A stretch of DNA of 11,024 nt from Baffinella frigidus. Lineage: Eukaryota; Cryptophyceae; Cryptomonadales; Baffinellaceae. The stretch spans positions 134,352 to 145,375 of the forward strand of contig MU646872.1 in the NCBI GenBank assembly GCA_026770585.1, given 5' to 3'. The notes under the pieces were generated by a model. The model saw only the letters and a list, made by a program, of their open reading frames with translations, made no database searches and was not told the origin of the DNA. The position numbers were made by a program, and so were the translations under genes. Below are positions 6,089 to 9,832 of this stretch, piece after piece; within the stretch, counting starts at the first letter, position 1, and every line of letters starts with the position of its first letter.

Positions 6089-8312
6089 GAGTGTGTGTGT
6101 GTGTGTGGGAGAGAGAGAGTATGTGTGTGTGTGTTTGAGTGAGTGTGAGAGAAAGTATGTGTCGGCCGTGCCCTTGGCGCACACCATCTGAAGATCAGAT
6201 CACAGGAGGTTGATACGACAATCAGCCGTGTATGTACGTTGATGCTACGTCAGCCGCTGCGCTGTAGAAATTTCTGTTGCCAGAAAAGAGTAGTGATTGT
6301 GTAGTAATTTTCGTTGTCAGAAAAGAAACATTTTAATGGTTTCCGGAGTTGAACCTTGATCAGGTTCTTGACTAGGAGGGTGAGGTGGCCCTTGATAATC
6401 TCAAAGGACGAGCCGCACACCTCGATCAGCGTCTGCAACGAAAATTACTACACAATTCGTTCTCACTAGTATTGTCGAAATGGGCTCCGCGCGGAAAAAA
6501 TCGAGGTCAGGTCAGCAACATTTTTTGTTTTTTTGCCCTTTCGTTTCATCTTACGGGGTGGGAGGTGCTATTTTGAGATAAAAACCGTGCCTAAGATAGA
6601 ATAAAAGTCCATTTTGGGGGAAATTTTCTGATTTCCTGACCTGTCCTCGATTCCGCGCAAAGCTCATTTCGACAATAATATTCAAGCATTTGTGTAGTTG
6701 CCAGGAAATGAAAGAAAAATAGGTTTCCCCGGATGAGTTCAGACCTGGACCATGTGCTTGACGAGGAAGGTAGGGTGGCCCTCAACGATCTTGCAATGTG
6801 TCACGGGTTCACGACCCACCCTCAGTGTTTCGACTGAATGGAGGTGGGGTAACGCACACGGATCGGCTGTTGGGGCCCGAAGGTTCTCACGGACCTGCAG
6901 CATGTGCTTGACGAGGATGGTGAGGTGGCCCTCGACGATCTCGAAGGACGTGCTGCACACCTCGATCAGCGTCTCGTACGCCATCATCACCTTTTGTAGT
7001 GTTGAGGGTTTACGGTCTACGGTTCCCACGCCAGGCCCTTGGGTGGGGTATTCATGGCTAACCTTGGAGCCGTTTTCATTGTTTCATAGGAGAAATCATT
7101 CGGAGAAATTACTAGGTGGCCTTCCGACGATCTCGAATAACGTCCTGCACACCTCGATCAGCGTCTCGTACGCCATCATCACCTGCGGGGTAAGGGATTA
7201 GGGTCTAGATTTTTAAGGTTTTAGGGTCTCGGGTTATTAAGATCGCCATCATCGCCTTGTTTAGTGTTGAGGGTTTAAGGTTTAGGGTTCATTCGGGTTT
7301 AGGGTTTAGGGTTGAGGGTTGAGGGTTGAGGGTTGAGGGGTTCACCCAATTTTAGGGTTTCACCTTTAGGGATTCACCTAGGGTCTAGGTTTCATTAGGG
7401 TTTAGGGATTAGGGTTTAGGGTTTAGGGTTTAGGGTTGAGGGTTGAGGGTTTAGGGTTTAGGGTTCAGGGTTTAGGGTCTCGAGTTGAGGGTTTAGAATC
7501 ACCGTGTCCTCATCGCCCGCCGTGATGCACTGCCCCGCGACGTTGAGCAGCGGCGGGAGAGCCTGCGCCCCCAGCGCAACCTCCTCGGGGGTGCCCAGCC
7601 ACTGCACACCAAAACGGAGCCAGGACCGTCAGCGACTCCGACGATTGCGAGCCCAGGGTCCAGTGTGAAATTGTAGCGGGTGGGTGCAGGGGAGCGAGGG
7701 GGGGTTAGCGGAGACCTGGAGCAGGGCGCCGACGCCGCGAACGGACGCGACGCGGACAGGCTGCGCCGCGTCGCCCATCCCCCCGATGAAGATGCCGATG
7801 AGCGTCTTGAAGTGCTCCCGCAGCTGGTCGCCGATGGTGTCCGTGAGCGACGCGAAGATGAGGATCGCCGCCTCGCGGTGCTCGCCATGCTGCGACTGCG
7901 AGCACTCGAAGAGGTACTGCATCAGGTCTGGCCACTGCCCGACAGGCAGCGCCAGCTTCGCGATGGCAGAGAGCAGGTCGGCGACCGATCTGCGGACAAG
8001 GTGCTCCGGTTCGTGTGCGATCATGTGCAGGAGCATCCCCTTGATGCGCGTCTGCTCCTCCTCGCCGACCATCCCCCAGTGACGCACGCACTTGCGCCGC
8101 GCGATCACCGCGGCGAGCTGACGAACCTGAGGGGACGCCGACTGCGAGGCGCGTTCAATGATGGCGGGCGTCGAGCGCGGGATCTTGGAAATCTGCTTCA
8201 GACGCTCCTCTGCGGCCTTAATGGTCGCATTGTCGGGCACCAGGAGCCCGCCGAGGATGGCATCAAGCTCCTCGGGCGACGGTAGCGCCGCGTTGGCATC
8301 GGCAACCCCCAT
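1..8312 (-). CDS. Importin-beta family karyopherin, importin-4/Kap123-like (5' half of a split gene, 11 exons)
   Basis: The spliced model joins exons 8312-7716, 7601-7503, 6990-6895, 6022-5897, 5045-4927, 4323-4242, 3507-3430, 2594-2472, 1685-1530, 401-260 and 56-1. It gives 1674 nt, or 558 codons, with no internal stop. The family consists of nuclear import receptors of about 1050-1110 residues built from HEAT repeats. They bind cargo (for Kap123/importin-4, ribosomal proteins and histones) and release it on RanGTP binding. Visible landmarks are an N-terminal importin-beta domain, the acidic loop ELEEDDDADPDEP, LTQFAEFLQPEI and QRRACIALDAFCENL, all in family order. The LQPEI and AFCENL signatures favour importin-4/Kap123 over importin-5. 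The start is the first in-frame ATG after an in-frame TGA at 8366-8364. Intron phases are 0 except introns 5 (phase 2) and 10 (phase 1). The C-terminal half lies left of the window. Exon structure is inferred by eye, without transcript data. Confidence 0.83.
60..250 (+). repeat. Telomere-like TTTAGGG/TTGAGGG tract in intron 10
   Basis: Nearly all of intron 10 is degenerate 7-bp repeats of GGGTTTA, GGGTTTG and GGGTTGA type. The G-rich strand is antisense to the gene. Confidence 0.85.
260..401 (-). CDS. Exon 10 (47 codons plus 1 nt, HEAT repeat)
   Basis: Starts VGMSSISSAAGAVGDAFLPY, continues FPRTM and ends LSLRARAT. SAIGSAA...FLPYFP is the family pattern at this position. The acceptor is GATCAG|GTCGGG. 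The donor GCCACCG|GTCCTT leaves one base, so intron 10 is phase 1. Two further start-half copies lie upstream at 584-655 and 818-856. Confidence 0.86.
435..803. repeat. Large inverted repeat around an exon-10 copy
   Basis: The arm at 435-582 is the imperfect reverse complement of 668-803. Shared blocks include ACTTGTACAGCT, GGGTTTTAAAAAG, GTGTTTGCTCCGCC and CCCCCCGAAAAGCGGG. The left arm has about 11 extra bases near 508. The loop (583-667) is almost exactly an exon-10 copy. It could be a fold-back element or an inverted duplication that captured the exon edge. No transposase is present. Confidence 0.8.
584..655 (-). pseudogene. Start-half copy of exon 10 in intron 9
   Basis: Carries the acceptor ATCAG|GTTGGG and then VGMSLISSAAGAVGDAFLPY, diverging after the PRTR codons. 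It lacks the 3' half and a donor. About 20 bp of upstream intron (GTGTTTGCTCCGCC region) is copied with it. Confidence 0.85.
818..856 (-). pseudogene. Second start-half copy of exon 10, internally deleted
   Basis: Acceptor ATCAG|GTCAGC, then VSIPSMGDAFLPY. Seven codons of the exon-10 start are missing in frame relative to the full exon. No donor follows. Confidence 0.72.
944..967. repeat. Perfect 24-bp palindrome
   Basis: Twelve bases ending CCTCTGG are followed directly by their exact reverse complement, with no spacer. It sits in intron 9 with no evident function. Confidence 0.8.
1148..1237. repeat. 32-bp direct duplication followed by an inverted arm
   Basis: CATGGAGATGCAACTTTGCC plus 12 more bases occurs twice in perfect tandem (1148-1179, 1180-1211). 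The reverse complement of its last 22 bases follows at 1216-1237 with two mismatches, so the second copy and the arm can form a hairpin. Confidence 0.8.
1318..1385 (-). pseudogene. End-half copy of exon 9 in intron 9
   Basis: Encodes YLERLMAQMEHVLDADDPEL, then RE, and keeps the donor GAG|GTATCG. The protein sequence is identical to exon 9 over this stretch, with a few silent differences. The first 30 codons and the acceptor are absent. Confidence 0.86.
1388..1520. repeat. Two short tandem arrays after exon 9
   Basis: A 21-bp unit (TAGACTGTGCGAACGCAAAAC) is perfectly doubled at 1388-1429. A 33-bp unit containing CTCTGTAAAAGGGTCGG then repeats about 2.7 times at 1430-1520. Both lie between exon 9 and its end-half copy. 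Confidence 0.8.
1530..1685 (-). CDS. Exon 9 (52 codons, HEAT repeat)
   Basis: Reads ALAASDLTTQRRACIALDAF, then CENLTDELGPYLERLMAQME and ends PELRE. The RRAC.AL.AFCENL core with PYL is typical of the Kap123/importin-4 family. The acceptor is CCTAG|GCGCTG and the donor GCGAG|GTATCA. Both joins are phase 0. Confidence 0.88.
1690..1735 (+). repeat. Short telomere-like tract beside exon 9
   Basis: GGGTCAAGGGTTGGGGGTTG-type repeats begin directly at the exon 9 acceptor. In gene sense they give a C-rich run serving as the pyrimidine tract. Confidence 0.55.
1750..1772 (-). pseudogene. Start-half copy of exon 9 in intron 8
   Basis: GGGGCAG|GCGCTGGCGGCATG, then GGATCTGACG, matches the exon 9 acceptor and first eight codons (ALAAWDLT against ALAASDLT). 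It ends about 25 bp in and lies about 65 bp upstream of the real acceptor. Confidence 0.7.
1773..2330. other. Intron 8 interior, no gene seen
   Basis: AT-rich patch at about 1835-1940 with two TTAATTAG(A/G)G(C)C blocks. Loose GGGTTTGGGG/GGGTGAAGGG repeats follow at 1955-2135, then unique sequence. I see no open frame with family similarity. Confidence 0.6.
2325..2452 (+). repeat. (CT)n microsatellite in intron 8
   Basis: Long CT runs broken by CGCTAT and CGCT. In gene sense this is a (GA)n purine tract lying about 20 nt after the exon 8 donor. Confidence 0.95.
2472..2594 (-). CDS. Exon 8 (41 codons, HEAT repeat)
   Basis: Reads GMEDPDLSVRSWACWALTQF, then AEFLQPEIVEHYEAMLPGIFQ. The QF.E.LQPEI pattern is the strongest single match to importin-4/Kap123. 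The acceptor is GGGGCAG|GGAATG and the donor TTCCAG|GTGCTG. In gene sense a (GA)n microsatellite starts about 20 nt after the donor. Confidence 0.88.
2637..2705 (-). pseudogene. Start-half copy of exon 8 in intron 7
   Basis: Acceptor GAGCAG|GGAATG, then GMEDADSSVRSFACWALTQF and AEF, then unrelated sequence (GGADRG). It contains 23 of exon 8's 41 codons and lacks LQPEI and the donor. It lies about 40 bp upstream of the real acceptor. Confidence 0.87.
2755..2845 (-). repeat. Telomere-like CCCTAAA tract in intron 7, reversed orientation
   Basis: ACCCTACACCCTAAACCC-type repeats on the plus strand. The orientation is opposite to that in most other introns. Confidence 0.7.
3104..3150 (-). pseudogene. 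End-half copy of exon 7, degraded donor
   Basis: CTTCACGGAACACCTGGAAA, then CCCTTCTCTCGTGGCTCCTC, matches exon 7 FTEHLETLLPWLL codons. The splice junction reads CTCACGTTCAG instead of CTCAAGGCAAGC. Confidence 0.8.
3242..3275 (-). pseudogene. End-half copy of exon 7 with GC donor kept
   Basis: CACCTCGAAACTCTCCTCCC, then GTGGCTCCTCAAG|GCAAGC. It matches the last eleven codons of exon 7 and the same GCAAGC donor, about 155 bp downstream in gene order. Confidence 0.82.
3430..3507 (-). CDS. Exon 7 (26 codons, HEAT helix) with GC donor
   Basis: Reads VMGTCAEGCAESFTEHLETL and ends LPWLLK. The acceptor is AATGCAG|GTGATG. The donor is CTCAAG|GCAAGC, a GC donor otherwise close to consensus. No GT close by gives a workable join, and the phase-0 join to exon 8 gives the expected LLKGMEDPD. 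Two end-half copies lie downstream; one keeps the GCAAGC donor. Confidence 0.82.
3510..3955. other. Intron 6, 3' part (gene sense 5' to middle), nothing recognised
   Basis: Unique sequence with no repeats, exon copy or supported open frame. It includes a short GTAGAGAG tandem at 3848-3868. Confidence 0.5.
3960..4230 (+). repeat. Telomere-like repeats in intron 6
   Basis: Loose GGGTTTAGG/GGTTCAGGG repeats with short clean GGGTTTAGGGTTTAGG stretches, G-rich on the plus strand. The tract stops at the exon 6 donor. Confidence 0.8.
4131..4147 (-). pseudogene. Possible short end-half copy of exon 6 in intron 6
   Basis: TAGGTTCGCACCACGGCGCC resembles CAGGTTCGAACCATGATGGC at the exon 6 donor, with a small deletion. 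It is short enough that chance is possible. Confidence 0.4.
4242..4323 (-). CDS. Exon 6 (1 nt plus 27 codons)
   Basis: Completes an Arg codon and then reads SLVPELLTFVAANIASPDRG, ending ARRGAIM. The RRGAI motif followed by a phase-0 junction to VMGTCAEGCAE matches the family pattern. The acceptor is CAAGCAG|GTCGCT and the donor ATCATG|GTTCGA. Confidence 0.85.
4374..4398 (-). pseudogene. Start-half copy of exon 6 in intron 5
   Basis: CTAG|GTCGCTGGTCCGGG, then AGCTGCTGACG, reproduces the exon 6 acceptor and first eight codons with one shifted base. It then diverges. The copy lies about 50 bp upstream of the real acceptor. Confidence 0.8.
4400..4605 (+). repeat. Telomere-like repeats in intron 5
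   Basis: GGGTTTGGGGTTTGG, GGGTTGAGGG and GGGTTTAGGG variants over about 200 bp, G-rich on the plus strand. Confidence 0.85.
4682..4861. repeat. 180-bp fold-back (MITE-like) element in intron 5
   Basis: The outer arms 4682-4713 and 4831-4861 are near-perfect inverted repeats (GACGCCTTCGCGAAGCAA...TGGCTCCAA). Inner arms GGACACGACC (4743-4752) and GGTCGTGTCC (4789-4798, repeated at 4801-4810) also pair. The interior is AT-rich. No clear target-site duplication is visible. The size and two-tier palindrome suggest a non-autonomous element. Confidence 0.78.
4927..5045 (-). CDS. Exon 5 (39 codons plus 2 nt, acidic loop)
   Basis: Reads AAFLLMAELEEDDDADPDEP, then YKMGSATLDSLAINLPS. The acidic run after a helix is typical of the H8-type acidic loop of importin-beta proteins, which takes part in Ran binding. 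The acceptor is TCCCAG|GCGGCG. The donor CTCGCG|GTCAGA leaves two bases, so intron 5 is phase 2. Confidence 0.85.
5046..5400. repeat. Inverted and direct repeats with telomere-like DNA in intron 4
   Basis: The arms 5079-5129 and 5349-5400 are inverted copies (TCCGATGGAACGACCC core). Between them lie a C-rich telomere-like run, a G-rich run and a start-half copy of exon 5. The block at 5140-5240 recurs in direct orientation at 5415-5510 (TTAAATCTAGACCCTAA core). Confidence 0.78.
5238..5286 (-). pseudogene. Start-half copy of exon 5 in intron 4
   Basis: Acceptor CCCAG|GCGGCG, then AAFLLMVELEEDDDA, breaking off within the acidic codons. It contains 16 of 39 codons and no donor. Confidence 0.86.
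5510..5680. other. AT-rich intron 4 interior, nothing recognised
   Basis: Unusually AT-rich sequence with scattered GAATTAT/GGTTATAAT blocks. No exon similarity or open frame is seen. Confidence 0.5.
5687..5768 (-). pseudogene. End-half copy of exon 4 in intron 4
   Basis: Encodes MGLISELWASRAELLKRKHL, then VPPILQ, and keeps a donor CTTCAG|GTGATA. A one-base deletion just before ATGGG would break the frame from further upstream. The acceptor and first 16 or so codons are missing. Confidence 0.85.
5780..5830. repeat. Shared element edge next to a truncated exon copy (intron 4)
   Basis: CATTGTGTCATAGGAGAAAT, then CATAGGAGAAATTACTA, is closely matched at 7077-7111 in intron 2. Both lie against the cut end of an exon copy. 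Confidence 0.7.
5897..6022 (-). CDS. Exon 4 (42 codons, HEAT helix)
   Basis: Starts VGCAKGTADLAVRDKAMG and ends LVPQILQ. The helix with LLKRK matches the equivalent karyopherin helix (LLKR/LLKQ type). The acceptor GCAG|GTGGGG follows a long minus-strand (CT)n/(CA)n tract that serves as polypyrimidine tract. The donor is CTCCAG|GTGCCA. A start-half copy lies upstream and an end-half copy downstream. Confidence 0.85.
6028..6160 (+). repeat. (GA)n/(GT)n microsatellite upstream of exon 4
   Basis: Runs of GA, then GT, on the plus strand. In gene sense it is a (CT)n/(CA)n pyrimidine-rich tract directly before the exon 4 acceptor. Confidence 0.95.
6161..6187 (-). pseudogene. Start-half copy of exon 4 in intron 3
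   Basis: CTTCAG|ATGGTGTGCGCC, then AAGGGCACGGCCGAC (MVCAKGTAD), matches the first nine codons of exon 4. The microsatellite separates it from the full exon. Confidence 0.8.
6266..6328 (+). repeat. Two direct 28-bp copies with AT-rich core
   Basis: GTAGAAATTTCTGTTGCCAG at about 6264 and GTAGTAATTTTCGTTGTCAG at 6301 are each followed by AAAAGA. The second also pairs with 6433-6456 as an inverted repeat. Confidence 0.7.
6355..6432 (-). pseudogene. Exon 3 copy with its own acceptor and donor
   Basis: Acceptor TTGCAG|ACGCTG and donor ATCAAG|GTTCAA enclose 26 open codons, TLIEVCGSSFEIIKGHLTLL then VKNLIK. It lacks exon 3's first six codons but is otherwise colinear and still phase 0. Substitutions are mostly conservative (V/I, I/L, Q/K). 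Inverted repeats flank it at 6296-6320 and 6433-6456. It could be a decayed copy, a piece of a paralogue or a usable alternative exon. Confidence 0.65.
6471..6676. repeat. Fold-back inverted repeat in intron 3
   Basis: Arm 6471-6515 (ATTGTCGAAATG, CCGCGCGGA, ATCGAGG) is the imperfect reverse complement of 6635-6676. Pairing can extend outwards to CTACACAA near 6449 and 6695. The loop of about 120 bp is AT-rich with no open frame. Confidence 0.75.
6745..6792 (-). pseudogene. End-half copy of exon 3 in intron 3
   Basis: Encodes KIVEGHPTFLVKHMVQ and keeps a donor GTCCAG|GTCTGA. It contains the last 15 or so codons of exon 3 with three substitutions. It lies downstream of the full exon. Confidence 0.83.
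6895..6990 (-). CDS. Exon 3 (32 codons, HEAT helix)
   Basis: Starts VMMAYETLIEVC and ends LVKHMLQ. The donor is CTGCAG|GTCCGT. The acceptor ACAAAAG|GTGATG lacks a good pyrimidine tract and is weaker than that of a truncated copy upstream at 7113-7182. It is still the only complete, in-frame version. Three partial copies of this exon lie in introns 2 and 3. Confidence 0.83.
7077..7111. repeat. Shared element edge next to a truncated exon copy (intron 2)
   Basis: CATTGTTTCATAGGAGAAAT, then CATTCGGAGAAATTACTA, matches 5791-5828. It abuts the cut 3' end of the exon 3 start-half copy. Confidence 0.7.
7113..7182 (-). pseudogene. Start-half copy of exon 3 in intron 2
   Basis: Acceptor ACCCCGCAG|GTGATG, then VMMAYETLIEVCRTLFEIV. 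A one-base insertion after the GTC codon shifts the frame, and the copy ends soon after. The acceptor looks stronger than the one at the full exon. Confidence 0.85.
7190..7500 (+). repeat. Telomere-like repeats in intron 2
   Basis: Mixed GGGTTTA and GGGTTGA repeats, including clean runs at about 7400-7440. The G-rich strand is antisense to the gene and the tract runs up to the exon 2 donor. Confidence 0.88.
7503..7601 (-). CDS. Exon 2 (33 codons, HEAT helix)
   Basis: Reads WLGTPEEVALGAQALPPLLN and ends GDEDT. The acceptor is GTGTGCAG|TGG and the donor GACACG|GTGATT. It joins exon 1 and exon 3 in phase 0. Intron 1 before it is only 114 bp (7602-7715) and carries no repeats or exon copies. Confidence 0.85.
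7716..8312 (-). CDS. Exon 1: start codon and importin-beta N-terminal domain (199 codons)
   Basis: Reads MGVADANAALPSPEELDAIL and then a helix-turn-helix series. Residues about 30-75 match the importin-beta N-terminal (Ran-binding) domain: a helix rich in AAEERLKQI, then SPQVRQLAAVIARRK. Residues about 85-199 form further HEAT helices ending RGVGALLQ. The upstream in-frame TGA at 8366-8364 fixes the ATG as the first possible start. The donor is CTCCAG|GTCTCC at 7716/7715. This is by far the longest exon and the only one with no truncated copy nearby. A plus-strand open frame over the same span is a GC-rich shadow. Confidence 0.9.
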
Positions 8313-8383
8313 CGAGATTTCGCACGTGACAGCTCCAAACAGGTTGTGAGCCTCAAGTGGGGCTCATAACTTTGTATGTTTTT

Positions 8384-8442
8384 AAAGGACCTAAAGGGAC
8401 CTAAAGGACCTAAAGGACCTAAAGGGCGTAAAGGACCTAAAG
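8384..8442 (+). repeat. GGACCTAAA minisatellite in the 5' flank
   Basis: About six or seven units of AAAGGACCT/AAAGGGACCT lie 70 bp upstream of the importin start codon. Related units reappear at 8764-8790, 8812-8822, 8895-8905 and 8943-8952. Confidence 0.85.
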
Positions 8443-8850
8443 GCCCATGAGGCACCTCACACCCCCACACAACCCATCTCACCCTTTGGAATCTTGTTTC
8501 ATCTGGGGTATCCGTGGCTGGAGCTCTCATACTCCAACCATGGGATACCATGAGCCTTTTAAAGGCTGACTTGGGGTTCGGTGTGTGTGCGAGACTGTGC
8601 CTTTTTGGTCTAACTCAAACACCCCATAAAGAACTCACCCTTTATCCCCTCTTCACGAGCCTCTGCACTGGAGAGCTAAATGCGATCCGAAAGCAAAAAT
8701 GCTTTCTTTGCAGTCCTTTCTACGGAAGGGCGTGTCGTTGGGCTATGTTGGGAGAAATTAAAACCTAAAGGACCTAAAGGATGAGGAACTAAAGGTAGAT
8801 CCCCTTGTTCCGCCTAAAGGACAGTCCTCAAAAAAGGACGTCGATACAAA
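8443..8850. other. 5' flank of the importin gene, no gene seen
   Basis: Mixed-composition sequence with plus-strand open frames that lack domain signatures. It probably contains the importin promoter and 5' UTR, but I cannot point to a specific element. Confidence 0.4.
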
Positions 8851-8852
8851 AA

Positions 8853-8945
8853 ACAATTCCGGTGTCCGCCTGCGGTTGGAGCTCGAAGAACATGAAGACC
8901 TAAAGAGACAGAACCAGTTCCAGTGTCCGCCTGCGGTGGGAGCCT
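8853..8945 (+). repeat. 30-bp direct repeat pair, 61-bp spacing
   Basis: CA(A/G)TTCC(G/A)GTGTCCGCCTGCGG, then T/GTGGGAGC-type sequence, occurs at 8853-8882 and 8915-8945. Each copy is followed within 20 bp by a CTAAAG motif. Confidence 0.8.
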
Positions 8946-9133
8946 AAAGGACAGCAGCAGAGGGAACGAGGAACACTGCAAGAACAGGATCGCTGGAGCG
9001 GGAAAGTGTCCCGGCAGCCCCGGTTCTCGAGAAAGAAGTCCACTTGTCAGACACCTGCCGGCAGCGGCGCCTGTGCTTGACCCCGCGCTCTGGAACGCGA
9101 GATGGCCGGACGGATGAGCTGCGGCGGTTGCCT

Positions 9134-9832
9134 ATGTAGTTTAGGGTTTAGGGTTTAGGGTTTGAGGGGAAGGGTGTAGGGTTTAGGGTGTAGGGTTTAG
9201 GGTTGAGGGTTGAGGGTTTGAGGTTGAGGATTTTAGGGTTTAGGGTTTAGGGTTTGAGGGGTAGGGTGGGATTTAGGGTTTAGGGTTTGAGGGGTAGGGT
9301 GTTTAGGATTTAGGGTTTAGGGCGTAGGGTTTAGGGTGTAGGGTTTAGGGTTTGAGGTGGAGAATTTAGAGCCGTTTTTTTAGCGGCCTGAAACCTACAC
9401 CCTTTACCCTACACCTAACACTCTACACCCTACACCTTCAACCATAAATCCTAACACCCTACACCTTACACCCTCAACCATACACCCTCAACCCTAAACC
9501 ACAAACCCTACACCCTACACCCTGCACCCTATACCCTACACCCTACACCCTACACTCTCAACCCTAATTCCTAACACCCTACACGCTACACCCTCAACCA
9601 TACACCCTCAACCCTAAACCTCAAACCCTACACCCTACACCTCACACCTTCACACCCTACACCCTTGGTTGAGGATTTAGAGCCGTTTTTTCAGAGTTGA
9701 GGATTTAGGGTTTGAGGGGTAGGGTGTAGGGTTTAAGGTTTGTGGTTGAGGCTTTAGAGCCGTTTTTTTTAGCGGCCTGGACCCTACTCCCTATACCCTA
9801 CACCCTACACCCTACACCCTACACCCTCAACC
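9134..9832. repeat. Telomere-like block with two strand switches
   Basis: Positions 9134-9364 are G-rich (TTTAGGG, TGTAGGG). Positions 9391-9665 are C-rich (CCCTACA, CCCTAAA). Positions 9666-9752 are G-rich again and 9780-9832 C-rich. Both G-to-C switches occur at TTTAGAGCCG, a T run and AGCGGCCTG (9365-9390 and 9753-9780). A partial hinge lies at 9676-9696. Confidence 0.88.

Noticed and set aside
5864-6191. Open frames through the GA/GT microsatellite on both strands
   Set aside because: Low-complexity dinucleotide repeats give open frames by default. Only the exon 4 part is supported.
7680-8285. Long plus-strand open frame opposite exon 1
   Set aside because: It is a GC-rich antisense shadow. 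The minus frame has clear importin-beta N-terminal motifs and the plus frame has none.
9134-9830. CRISPR array
   Set aside because: The 7-bp repeats have no spacers, and the context is eukaryotic intron and intergenic DNA.
9134-9832. A genuine chromosome end
   Set aside because: The repeats are degenerate, switch strand and have unique sequence on both sides, so this is interstitial.
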